Notes: generated by a model not told the origin, from the sequence alone. A stretch of 13,257 nt of DNA from an uncultured Lachnospiraceae bacterium (GCA_910579325.1 CAJTTU010000099.1:1-13257), one strand, 5' to 3'. Counted from the first letter of the stretch, positions 1 through 6,960 are shown. Program-made: numbers and translations.

Positions 1-37
1 GTTTGACCGATATGACCTTTCACCGGAAATTGCTTAA
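1..37 (+). CDS. Possible 3' end of an upstream gene (partial)
   Basis: The frame starting at base 2 reads eleven sense codons (FDRYDLSPEIA) and then a TAA stop at 35-37. The stop falls 48 bases before the next gene's start, so a gene entering from the left and reading in the same direction is plausible. The fragment is too short to assign to a family, and an open stretch of this length is expected by chance, so the call is tentative. Confidence 0.3.
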   Translation, partial: FDRYDLSPEIA

Positions 38-85
38 GCGAATAACATTTGGAAAAATATAAAAAATAAAGGAGGAGCGAACAGG

Positions 86-454
86 ATGAATATAGAATTA
101 TGGCAGAAGGCCGTGGAATTTCACGGGCATAAATGCGTGGGACTGGCATTCGGTTTCCGTATGGGAGAAGAGGCAAAAAAGATCTTCGGCGAGGATGAGG
201 AAATTTACTGCAGGATGCCCGTGAAAAGCTGTATCACCGACGGTATTACCGGCGCCACCGGCGCGTCTGTGGAAAATGGCCGGATTCAGGTGGATGAGAG
301 TTTGAATAACTTTATCTTTTACATTAAAGACGACGACGAGGGCTGGGCTTTCAGACAGAAAAAGATGGAGCTGCCAGAAGGGACCGATCCCGTTGCCGCG
401 GTGCTGACTTATGACAGGGATATGATTGTGACGGTTGATCCCTGGGATATGTAG
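86..454 (+). CDS. FmdE-type (formylmethanofuran dehydrogenase subunit E-like) protein, short form
   Basis: This 122-residue protein has no signal peptide or membrane segment, so it is probably cytosolic. The N-terminal motif FHGHKCVGLAFGFR (residues 12-25) matches the FmdE signature of His-x-Gly-His-x-Cys followed by Gly-x-x-x-Gly-x-Arg, which in that family contributes to a metal site. A second block around C49 and D52 (CITDGITGATGAS) corresponds to the family's Cys-x-x-Asp...Thr-Gly-Cys-Thr stretch, but the Cys of the TGCT part appears to be missing. The protein is shorter than many FmdE proteins and lacks an obvious C-terminal zinc ribbon. An AGGAGG site at 70-75 lies ten bases before the ATG and supports this start. 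No promoter is evident, so it may be co-transcribed with a gene to the left. A strong terminator follows. FmdE homologues occur widely in bacteria without formylmethanofuran dehydrogenase, and their function is mostly unknown; the annotation is a family assignment, not a role. Confidence 0.85.
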   Translation: MNIELWQKAVEFHGHKCVGLAFGFRMGEEAKKIFGEDEEIYCRMPVKSCITDGITGATGASVENGRIQVDESLNNFIFYIKDDDEGWAFRQKKMELPEGTDPVAAVLTYDRDMIVTVDPWDM

Positions 455-482
455 TGAAAAAGAATTTCCTAATGATATAAAG

Positions 483-526
483 AAGCTGCCGCCTGATTCT
501 TTCTCAGTCAGGTGACAGCTTTTTTT
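483..526 (+). terminator. Rho-independent terminator after the FmdE-type gene
   Basis: Arms 483-496 and 508-521 form a 14-bp stem with one C-A mismatch and one G-U pair, enclosing an 11-nt loop and followed by a run of T to 526. It lies 29 bases past the FmdE-type stop. It overlaps the 3' end of the convergent regulator gene, whose stop codon (504-506 on the minus strand) falls in the loop. Read from the minus strand the following bases are only moderately U-rich, so termination in that direction would be weaker. Confidence 0.85.
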
Positions 527-2027
527 CGCTCGGGGGGGGGTAATTGGAAACGGAAGAACAAAGTGTTCCCATAGTTGATTTTTGCTGATACAGTTCCAAT
601 GTTTTCATGGATATCCTGCAGTAATCTCTTACATACACATCATCCAGATCACATTTTAATATATCCTGAATTTTCTGAATCCGGTACAGAATCGTATTGC
701 GATGGGTATACAGTTTGGCTGCTGTTTTGGAAGCTGACCGTTCATTGTCCAGAAAACATTTTAAGGTGGAAAGCATTTCATCCCCGGAGCCTTGCTGCAT
801 TTCCCATAGTTCCACAATACCTGGCATACATGCGTTTACACAGTCGGACAGGGAGGAAGAATCCACAATAAAGTCAAAGGCATAATCAAAAAAATGATAA
901 AACCGTTTATCCCTGCAAAAGAGAGATCCGTAATAGATGGCGGATCTGGCCTGCTTGTAAAGGCGGTTTGCCCGCTTTAAACCCTTGCATGGGAGACTGA
1001 AACCGATGCTGACAGGATTATTGCTTATCAGATCTTTAAAGAATGTCATAATGGTCTGATCGGCATTCAGATCATAATTTGCCAGAATCAGAATATAAGG
1101 ACTTTTTTTCAGCGTAATGCATTTTGCGGCTTTCCGCAGAATCATATGGGCCAGCGTATCCAGATTGATACGAAATTCTTTTTTGTCAGAATCGGATTTC
1201 AACTGAATCAGGGCAAGCTGATAAATATCATCGGCATTCCATTGCTGGTAATGCATCTGCGTGTTCAGCTTTTTTTCATCATAGGGCTTTCCAAAAAGAA
1301 TATTGTAAAAAACGTTATGATTCGATTGGGTTATGTTGGTATGAAACTGACCGAGGCTGGGTTCTAAACGTCTGGCCAGAAAATCTAAAAGCTGATAGTC
1401 TCCCTCATTCAGCGTCCGGTCTCTGGCCAAAAGATTCAGATGGCCGCAGGACATGTCATTGTAATACATGCCGTAATAGATACCGGAATAGCGCATCATC
1501 TGGTTGCTGTTAAATTTGTAGGACTGGGAACCGTGACGGTGGAAGGCTATGTTGGAATACTGACGCTTCATCATATTCACTGCGTTTAATGAAGAGTAGC
1601 CATACCGGTATATGTAAGCCCATTCGTTGTCAAGATCATCCGGCCCGTATTGTTTTGTCAGGCCCAGCATCTTGTTATTGCCGTCAAATAAAACCAGCGG
1701 ATTTTGAAAAACATACCAGGAGAGATTCATCACTTCCTGGTAATTTCCTTCATCGATGGCTTCTCCAATCTGCTGTGACCAGTCTTCAAAATAGTCGAAC
1801 GTCCCCTGTATAATCTCAAAGGCCTGGGTAAGCTTCATATTATGTATCTTAATAATGTTTCCTTCGCCGTTGCACACCACGCAATCTTTTTCCGAATATA
1901 CGTGGACACAGTTGGTGGCGTAAGCCAGTCTGGCACTGTTCAGGATAGCCGGGGCTTTTTCATCGATATTCAGTTCAAGGTCAAAAGAGGACAGCCTGTT
2001 GGCAATGTTCCACATACTTAATTTCAT
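504..2027 (-). CDS. PucR/CdaR-type transcriptional regulator with C-terminal helix-turn-helix
   Basis: This is a 507-residue DNA-binding regulator. Its C-terminal block at about 419-480 (LSTLKCFLDNERSASKTAA, then LYTHRNTILYRIQKIQDIL) is the typical PucR C-terminal helix-turn-helix, with the THRNTxxYRIxKI recognition region. The preceding ~410 residues are a long sensory part without membrane segments; a GGDEF-like or GAF-like middle domain is usual in this family, but I cannot delimit one. I place the start at 2027 because AGGAAG lies eight bases before that ATG, whereas the in-frame ATG at 2057 has no ribosome binding site. The gene diverges from an MFS transporter, so by PucR-family precedent it may activate that gene and perhaps the UroD operon beyond, in response to a substrate; that is inference. 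The last ~20 residues lie beyond the usual family end, cross a nine-C tract and run into a terminator hairpin. Confidence 0.85.
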   Translation of the reverse strand: MKLSMWNIANRLSSFDLELNIDEKAPAILNSARLAYATNCVHVYSEKDCVVCNGEGNIIKIHNMKLTQAFEIIQGTFDYFEDWSQQIGEAIDEGNYQEVMNLSWYVFQNPLVLFDGNNKMLGLTKQYGPDDLDNEWAYIYRYGYSSLNAVNMMKRQYSNIAFHRHGSQSYKFNSNQMMRYSGIYYGMYYNDMSCGHLNLLARDRTLNEGDYQLLDFLARRLEPSLGQFHTNITQSNHNVFYNILFGKPYDEKKLNTQMHYQQWNADDIYQLALIQLKSDSDKKEFRINLDTLAHMILRKAAKCITLKKSPYILILANYDLNADQTIMTFFKDLISNNPVSIGFSLPCKGLKRANRLYKQARSAIYYGSLFCRDKRFYHFFDYAFDFIVDSSSLSDCVNACMPGIVELWEMQQGSGDEMLSTLKCFLDNERSASKTAAKLYTHRNTILYRIQKIQDILKCDLDDVYVRDYCRISMKTLELYQQKSTMGTLCSSVSNYPPPSEKKLSPD

Positions 2028-2064
2028 AATTTCTTCTTCCTGACGCGTATGCCGCATAATCCGG

Positions 2065-2094
2065 GCAGATTTTAAATTTTACATTCAAATCTGC
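2065..2094. promoter_or_regulatory. Inverted repeat in the regulator-transporter spacer (candidate operator)
   Basis: GCAGATTT (2065-2072) and AAATCTGC (2087-2094) form a perfect 8-bp inverted repeat with a 14-base AT-rich spacer. It sits 38 bases upstream of the regulator's chosen start, inside a divergent spacer of about 300 bases. It could be an autoregulatory operator or, in the minus-strand transcript, a leader hairpin. The rest of the spacer up to 2326 is AT-rich and contains the transporter's -10 box; I see no gene in it. Confidence 0.4.
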
Positions 2095-2235
2095 TTTCTT
2101 TGGTAATTTTTATAACGATGAACCTGTTTTCCTAAATATCCTCTTAACATTCTATCAAATTTCTATAAAAAGATAAGTGCTAATTCCTACAAAATTAACA
2201 ATCAAATCCGGCGGGAAAATTGTAGCCTCCATCCA

Positions 2236-2264
2236 TAGTATTGAAGAATCCGATTTTTTATAAT
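2236..2264 (+). promoter_or_regulatory. Probable promoter of the MFS gene with a poor -35
   Basis: A perfect TATAAT lies at 2259-2264, about 60 bases before the transporter's start. At 17-bp spacing the -35 hexamer would be TAGTAT (2236-2241), a poor match to TTGACA. A consensus -10 with a weak -35 is typical of activator-dependent promoters, which fits the divergent PucR-type regulator; the dependence itself is inferred. Confidence 0.45.
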
Positions 2265-2326
2265 GAGTCCAGGTTGCAAGAATGGTGAAAGCAAATGCAG
2301 AAAATGCAAGAAGGAGGTTTTTACAA

Positions 2327-3490
2327 ATGGAAGAAAAGAAAGTAAGCGGACTGGGCGCGGCGTCAATATTGACATTGTTCTTGATTTCCATGGGTTTCTC
2401 GGTTGTTACGCCGGCCATGGCTACGCTGGCACAGCATTTCGCGGGGAAGGATGTATCCTGGATTTCCACGCTGCCCACATTATTTGTGGTAATCGGTACT
2501 TTTATCGCCGGTAACATCATGGGGAAAAAGGTAAAGTACCGCACGCTGGCCATCGGAGGCAGTATCCTGTATCTGGCAGGCGGCTGCGGACCTGCTTTTT
2601 TTGACAATTACGCGCTGACGCTGGTTTGCCGCGGAATCCTGGGACTTGGCTTGGGTCTTATGTCTCCTCTGGGAAACGCGTTGATTATCGGTCTGTATAA
2701 AGGACAGAAGCAGGCTTCTATGTTGGGATATGGCACGCTGTGTATGAATGCTGGCGGTATTATCCTGCAGATGCTGGGCGGTTCTCTGGCTTCTATTCCT
2801 GAGGTTGGCTGGAAATATGTATTTTTTGGTCATGCATTTGGCGCCCTTGGTCTGATCATGGCATTTTTCCTGCCGGAACCGGAGCTTGCCCCTGCGTCGG
2901 CAGCGGCAGACGCGCCCAAGTCAAAGGAAAAGATGAGTGGCCTTGTATGGATCATGGCAGGTTTGTTATGCTTATTCAATGTTTTGAATTATCCGGTTAT
3001 GATGAATATCTCTGTTTTGTTTGAGGTGAGGAATGCCGGCGGAGCCGCGGCGGCAGCGACTTCTCTGTCTCTTTATACGGTAGCGGGCTGTGTGGCCGGT
3101 TTGATTTTCGGCAAGCTGTTCCAGTTTGCGCAGCGATGGTGTCTGACTATCGGTTACGCATTATGCGGTCTGGGCGCTCTCTGCGTATACACGGGAAGCA
3201 CAGGCGTTATTATGACTGCGGGACTGCTTATGATCGGTTTTGGTTTTTCCGTTGTTATGCCCTGTATTATGACATGGGCCGGTATGGCGACGCCGCCCAG
3301 TACGGTGGCCGCGGCTACTTCCCTTATACTGGCATTGATGAATATGGGCGCTTTTATCAGTTCTTTCTGGCTGCAGTTTTTGAATGCGGTAGTGGGAGAA
3401 AATCTGTACAGCGCGATTATTGTGGGCATCGTCGTGCATTTTGTTACGGCAGCGGCGTTTGTCGTGTACAATCCGTTTAAGAAAAAATAA
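2327..3490 (+). CDS. Major facilitator superfamily (MFS) transporter
   Basis: This is a 387-residue polytopic inner-membrane protein with about twelve hydrophobic segments. They form two six-helix halves separated by a polar cytoplasmic loop at about residues 180-202 (PEPELAPASAAADAPKSKEK). The stretch around residues 97-122 (CRGILGLGLGLMSPLGNALI) resembles the glycine-rich helix 4 region of MFS carriers. The start at 2327 is chosen because AAGGAGG (2311-2317) lies nine bases ahead; the longer reading from 2282 would place that site inside the gene and has no site of its own. A hairpin terminator follows at 3544, so the gene is probably monocistronic. Given the divergent regulator and the downstream UroD-type genes, it may import (or export) the substrate or product of that pathway. 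The substrate cannot be read from sequence. Confidence 0.88.
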   Translation: MEEKKVSGLGAASILTLFLISMGFSVVTPAMATLAQHFAGKDVSWISTLPTLFVVIGTFIAGNIMGKKVKYRTLAIGGSILYLAGGCGPAFFDNYALTLVCRGILGLGLGLMSPLGNALIIGLYKGQKQASMLGYGTLCMNAGGIILQMLGGSLASIPEVGWKYVFFGHAFGALGLIMAFFLPEPELAPASAAADAPKSKEKMSGLVWIMAGLLCLFNVLNYPVMMNISVLFEVRNAGGAAAAATSLSLYTVAGCVAGLIFGKLFQFAQRWCLTIGYALCGLGALCVYTGSTGVIMTAGLLMIGFGFSVVMPCIMTWAGMATPPSTVAAATSLILALMNMGAFISSFWLQFLNAVVGENLYSAIIVGIVVHFVTAAAFVVYNPFKKK

Positions 3491-3543
3491 AGCGCGATAG
3501 GATTTTATCGGCTACATAAGCACGAAATTCATAAAAACCGCTG

Positions 3544-3578
3544 ACAGCTGCAGAAGAACAATCTTCTGCAGTTGTTTT
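3544..3578 (+). terminator. Terminator after the MFS gene
   Basis: Arms 3544-3557 and 3562-3575 form a 14-bp stem with one G-U pair and an ACAA tetraloop, followed by TTT before an A-rich stretch. The U tract is short, so some read-through into the UroD operon is possible. The tail overlaps the -35 element of the next promoter. Confidence 0.7.
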
Positions 3579-3600
3579 AAAAATAGACAACGATTATAAT
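3572..3600 (+). promoter_or_regulatory. Promoter of the UroD-type operon
   Basis: TTGTTT (3572-3577), a 17-bp spacer and a perfect TATAAT (3595-3600) form a good housekeeping-type promoter. Transcription would begin near 3607, giving a leader of about 84 nt that carries the hairpin element described at 3641-3663. Confidence 0.6.
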
Positions 3601-3640
3601 TGTAATAAAAATACAGTAACAGACGGTTAAAAAAGCGGTG

Positions 3641-3663
3641 TCCCGGACAGACTCCGGGAGCTG
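3641..3663 (+). promoter_or_regulatory. Leader hairpin with a 20-nt element shared with the decarboxylase leader
   Basis: TCCCGGA (3641-3647) and TCCGGGA (3653-3659) form a perfect 7-bp stem with the loop CAGAC. The 20 bases at 3644-3663 match 6961-6980 at 18 positions (CGGACA, two variable purines, then CTCCGGGAGCTG). The CTCC at 3652-3655 is complementary to GGAG of the ribosome binding site at 3676-3680, so the RNA could alternate between hiding and freeing it. It matches no riboswitch class that I recognise; a protein-binding site on DNA is equally possible. Confidence 0.45.
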
Positions 3664-3690
3664 AAAAACCATGACAGGAGAAAATGAAAT

Positions 3691-4713
3691 ATGGCAAAAC
3701 TGACACCAAAAGAAAACTATATGCGGCTGACCAGAGGGGAGTGCCCGGAATATGTGCCGATCTATACGATGATGCAGATTCCCGGTATGCCTCCGGTAGC
3801 GGCGGCAATGCACAGTCCCAGTCTGCTGGGCGCTTTCCGGGGCCCTCAGGGTGGTATCGATCCCTGGGGCGTAAAGTATGTGACCAGCGAATCGACGAAT
3901 AACGGCGCTATTCCCGAGCCGAACAATTTTATTCTTGACGATATCACGAAATGGCGGGATGTTTTGAAAAAACCGGATTATTCCGGCGTGGACTGGGAGG
4001 CGATGGCAAAGAAGGATCTGCAGATGGCCGGTATCGATCCCACACAGACGGCTCTTGTTCTGAACGCCCAGGCCGGCGTGTTCCAGGAGCTGGTAGCGTT
4101 TATGGGTTTTACGGAAGGTTTATGCGCGATGTACGAGGAGCCGGAAGAGGTAAAGGCCATGTTTGACTTTATCACGGATGTTTATCTGGAGACTCAGAAT
4201 GCCTTTATGGATTATTACACGCCGGATATCTACTATATTCTGGATGATTCCGCGACCCAGAAGAATCCGTTTATCTCTCTGGATATGTTCCGTGAATTTC
4301 TGATGCCTTATTACAAAAAGATGGCGAAGCCGGCCATTGACAGAGGAATCCCGATTCAGTTCCATAACTGCGGGCGCTGCGAGGATTTTCTGGATGATAT
4401 GGTAAACGATCTGGGCGTATGTATCTGGGATCCGGCTCAGACGATGAATGATCTGGCGGCCGTGAAAAAGAAATATGGAAACAGGCTGGCGCTTGCCGGA
4501 GGCTGGGACTTTAAGGTTCCCGATACCTGGCCGGATGTGGACGAGGAATGGGTACGCTCTACCGTTCGCTATTCCATGGATACGCTGGCGCAGGGCGGCG
4601 GTTACGCATTTTGCGGCATGGTTCTGGGCGAAGCAGGAGACGAGACTACGATGAAGGTAAACGGTTGGATTATGGACGAGGCGGAAAAATATGGAAGCCA
4701 GTTTTATAAATAA
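3691..4713 (+). CDS. UroD-superfamily protein, MtaA-like cobamide methyltransferase candidate (paralogue 1)
   Basis: This 340-residue soluble protein has the uroporphyrinogen decarboxylase fold family pattern, but its motifs fit cobamide-dependent methyltransferases (MtaA, CmuA and MtvB-like) better than true UroD. The stretch QFHNCGRCEDF holds H225 and C227, the His-x-Cys pair, and C308 (YAFCGM) lies 81 residues later; MtaA uses an HxC pair and a Cys about 77 residues on to bind catalytic zinc. C230 is an extra nearby cysteine. The likely role is methyl transfer to or from a corrinoid protein, but no corrinoid protein is encoded here. The start at 3691 follows AGGAG (3676-3680) by ten bases; an out-of-frame ATG at 3684 is too close to that site. 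It is first of three homologous genes, 25 bases before the next. Genome annotations would probably call it uroporphyrinogen decarboxylase, which I consider misleading because haem genes are absent nearby. Confidence 0.82.
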   Translation: MAKLTPKENYMRLTRGECPEYVPIYTMMQIPGMPPVAAAMHSPSLLGAFRGPQGGIDPWGVKYVTSESTNNGAIPEPNNFILDDITKWRDVLKKPDYSGVDWEAMAKKDLQMAGIDPTQTALVLNAQAGVFQELVAFMGFTEGLCAMYEEPEEVKAMFDFITDVYLETQNAFMDYYTPDIYYILDDSATQKNPFISLDMFREFLMPYYKKMAKPAIDRGIPIQFHNCGRCEDFLDDMVNDLGVCIWDPAQTMNDLAAVKKKYGNRLALAGGWDFKVPDTWPDVDEEWVRSTVRYSMDTLAQGGGYAFCGMVLGEAGDETTMKVNGWIMDEAEKYGSQFYK

Positions 4714-4738
4714 TTAATAGAAAGAGAGGAAACAGCTG

Positions 4739-5824
4739 ATGAGCGTGGGCGCTTTTATGAAACAGGCGGCAGAAAGAGATTATTCCAGGGAGTGGCAGGC
4801 TCCGGGTTCATTTCCCTGGATTTTCCAGAGACCGAAGGAGCCGATTACGGGCAGACCTTACAGTGTGAGGGAAAATTATATCAGATGTGTGAAGGGCCAA
4901 CAGCCTTACTGGATGCCGGCATATTTTTACGAGTCAAATACGGTATGGCCCGATGCTCTGGAGGAACATCCGGTACCGGAGGTAGACGGTTATGACTGGT
5001 GGGGCGTATACTGGACCATGGTGGAAAAGGTGGGCGGCATGATTACCAAGCCCGGCACCAGAGTGATCAGTGATTTCGTCAACTGGAAGGAAGAGGTGGA
5101 ATGGCCGGATCTGTCCCTGGTGGATTTTAAGACGGACGGCGAGAAGCTGCAGAAGATGATGGATCCTGAAAGACCCCATATTTATGAGTGTGTGGAAGGT
5201 ATCTTTGAGCGGCTGCATGAGATGATGCCTTTTGATGAAACACTGGTGGCTTTTTATGAAGAACCGGAGCTTCTGGAAGAATTTTTCCAGAAGATGGCAG
5301 ATTATAAGATCGAGTGCTGCGACAATGTATTTAAGTATTACGGTCAGGTGGACGGTGTGCTTTATCATGACGACTGGGGTACCCAGAGAGCCGGGTTTTT
5401 CTCCAATGAGATGTTCCGGGAGCAGATTATGCCCGCCACAACCCGGCTGCTGAAATTTATAAAGGATCAGGGTAAATTTATCGAGCTGCATTCCTGCGGA
5501 AAAAATATTCAGTATGTGCCCGAAATGCTGGAGATGGGAATCGATATGTGGACGCCTCAGATCGGTATCAACGAGCCGGATTATCTGTATGAAACTTACG
5601 GCGATCAGATGACCTTCTGCTTCAATCTGGATATCGCTCCAGGTGAGACAGAGCAGGAGATCCGCAGAAAAATCAGAGATTTCGTGGATCATTTCGGCGC
5701 GAAGGGTCGCTGCATGCCCTGGATTATGACGGATATGAGCGATCCAAACCAGGAAGTAATCGCCAGGGACGAGCTGTATCATTATTCTCTGGAATATTAT
5801 AATAAACTGTATCATCGCGGTTAA
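4739..5824 (+). CDS. UroD-superfamily protein with intact zinc-site motif (paralogue 2)
   Basis: This 361-residue soluble protein is homologous to the flanking genes through a D-x-W-G-V block near residue 86, a W-x-x-x-x-x-x-P-D block near 116-124 and the C-terminal barrel. ELHSCGKN supplies H251 and C253, and C325 (GRCMPW) lies 72 residues later, consistent with the His-x-Cys...Cys zinc site of methyltransferases of this superfamily. YHDDWGTQ (209-216) is shared almost exactly with paralogue 3. It differs from paralogue 1 by an N-terminal extension of about 40 residues rich in aromatic residues and prolines. AGAGAGGA at 4723-4730 precedes the ATG by eight bases. It lies in the same operon, 25 bases after paralogue 1. 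It is probably a substrate-specific or corrinoid-specific methyltransferase; substrate unknown. Confidence 0.82.
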   Translation: MSVGAFMKQAAERDYSREWQAPGSFPWIFQRPKEPITGRPYSVRENYIRCVKGQQPYWMPAYFYESNTVWPDALEEHPVPEVDGYDWWGVYWTMVEKVGGMITKPGTRVISDFVNWKEEVEWPDLSLVDFKTDGEKLQKMMDPERPHIYECVEGIFERLHEMMPFDETLVAFYEEPELLEEFFQKMADYKIECCDNVFKYYGQVDGVLYHDDWGTQRAGFFSNEMFREQIMPATTRLLKFIKDQGKFIELHSCGKNIQYVPEMLEMGIDMWTPQIGINEPDYLYETYGDQMTFCFNLDIAPGETEQEIRRKIRDFVDHFGAKGRCMPWIMTDMSDPNQEVIARDELYHYSLEYYNKLYHRG

Positions 5825-5859
5825 AAGACACCCTTGAATCTATATCAGGAGAGATCAAT

Positions 5860-6846
5860 ATGAATTTAAGAGAAAACGCTATGGCGATTTTAAACCGGCA
5901 GCAGCCGGATTTCTACGGAGATCTGATGAATGCCATCGAGCTGGTTCCCGATCCGGTTCTGATGGGCGATCTGCCGCCTCAGGATGGTCTGGAGCATCCT
6001 GATTCCTGGGGAACCGTTTATATTTTTAAGCCTGGTTCGCCGGGGCCTCATCCCCATGTAAATGATTCCAACGCGGTCATTAAGGATATCGAAAAGTGGG
6101 AAGAACAGTTAAAGGTTCCCGATCTGGATCATCTGGATTTTTCCATGGCAAAAAAAGTGGCCGAATCCGTGGACAGAAAAGAAAAGTTTGTAGGCTTTAT
6201 GTTTGCCGGAGGTCTGTTTGAGCGTTCCCATCATCTGATGGGTATGGAAAACGCTCTGATCAACTATATGGATTATCCCGACGAGATGGCGGCGCTTCTG
6301 CGGGTGATCGCGGATTATAAGATCAAATATATCAGGATGATGGCGAAAGAAGTGCGTCCGGATATTATTTTCTATCATGACGACTGGGGTTCCAAACAAA
6401 ATCTGTTTTTGCCGCCCCGTATCTGGAGGGCTATTATCAAACCGCTTCAGAAGGAGATCGCGGATGTGATCCATGAATGCGGCATGATCTATATGCATCA
6501 TGCGGACTGTATCTGCCAGCCCATCGTCACCGATATGGTGGAAATCGGCGTTGATATCTGGCAGGGCGCCATCGCGCAGAATGATATCGTGGAAATTCAG
6601 CGTGTTACCGAAGGAAAGCTGGCTATGGTAGGCGGCATCGACGGACCTAAGGTGGATATTGAGAATATTACCGAAGAGCAGATTCGGGCTGAGGTCCGGC
6701 GGGCTGTCGACACTTATTGCCCGGGCGGTCGTTTCTTCCCTTCAATTCCCAACGGCATCTGTTTCAGAGAGTGGAATAATTCAATTGTCATGGATGAGCT
6801 GGAGAAATACGGAAGACAGTTTGCCGTCGAGCATCCGATCGGATAA
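5860..6846 (+). CDS. UroD-superfamily protein with altered zinc-site motif (paralogue 3)
   Basis: This 328-residue soluble protein is the last gene of the three-gene operon. It shares with paralogue 2 the YHDDWGS block (172-178) and the I/V-G-V/I-D-I/M-W block near 229-234. At the position of the His-x-Cys pair it reads YMHHADCICQP: H214 is kept, but the aligned Cys is D216, with C217 and C219 just after. The distal Cys also appears displaced: the aligned region reads RFFPSIPN, and the nearest cysteines are C287 and C301. The metal site may therefore be rearranged, or the protein may do different chemistry such as decarboxylation, lyase action or substrate binding. AGGAGA at 5847-5852 is seven bases before the ATG. 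A strong terminator closes the operon. The family assignment is firm; the function is not. Confidence 0.8.
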   Translation: MNLRENAMAILNRQQPDFYGDLMNAIELVPDPVLMGDLPPQDGLEHPDSWGTVYIFKPGSPGPHPHVNDSNAVIKDIEKWEEQLKVPDLDHLDFSMAKKVAESVDRKEKFVGFMFAGGLFERSHHLMGMENALINYMDYPDEMAALLRVIADYKIKYIRMMAKEVRPDIIFYHDDWGSKQNLFLPPRIWRAIIKPLQKEIADVIHECGMIYMHHADCICQPIVTDMVEIGVDIWQGAIAQNDIVEIQRVTEGKLAMVGGIDGPKVDIENITEEQIRAEVRRAVDTYCPGGRFFPSIPNGICFREWNNSIVMDELEKYGRQFAVEHPIG

Positions 6847-6854
6847 CATAATAT

Positions 6855-6898
6855 GACGCGGCACATTTCTGAACAGGAAATGTGCCGCGTCTTTTTTT
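6855..6898 (+). terminator. Strong terminator closing the UroD-type operon
   Basis: GACGCGGCACATTTC (6855-6869) pairs perfectly with 6877-6891 across a seven-base loop, and seven T follow. It lies nine bases past the stop of paralogue 3, so the operon is cleanly separated from the decarboxylase gene. Confidence 0.95.
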
Positions 6899-6925
6899 GC
6901 GGAATTTATATTTTTATGCCATAAT
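6897..6925 (+). promoter_or_regulatory. Promoter of the decarboxylase gene
   Basis: TTGCGG (6897-6902), a 17-bp spacer and CATAAT (6920-6925) form a plausible promoter that starts immediately at the preceding terminator's T run. Transcription would begin near 6932, giving a leader of about 75 nt. Confidence 0.5.
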
Positions 6926-6960
6926 AGAGTTATCGGTCAGAATGAAAAACAGCAACGGAT

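Noticed and set aside
2282..2326. N-terminal extension of the MFS transporter from the ATG at 2282
   Set aside because: No ribosome binding site precedes it, and a strong AAGGAGG lies inside the extension at the right distance for the ATG at 2327.
2155..2607. Minus-strand open frame across the regulator-transporter spacer and the 5' end of the MFS gene
   Set aside because: Most of it is opposite the MFS coding region, it has no family motif, and it would conflict with the transporter's promoter and ribosome binding site.
3601..3690. Known riboswitch (guanidine, THF, SAM or cobalamin type) before the UroD operon
   Set aside because: The ~84-nt leader lacks the conserved cores of these classes as I know them, including any B12 box. 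Only the short shared element stands out.
4934..5815. A 293-codon open frame on the minus strand opposite UroD paralogue 2
   Set aside because: It lies entirely inside a gene with clear family motifs and a ribosome binding site. Its translation is His/Leu/Ile-rich without recognisable domains, as expected for an antisense shadow.
3691..6846. Annotation of the three genes as haem-pathway uroporphyrinogen decarboxylase (hemE)
   Set aside because: Three tandem diverged copies, HxC...C zinc-type motifs in two of them, and no other haem genes argue for the methyltransferase branch of the superfamily.
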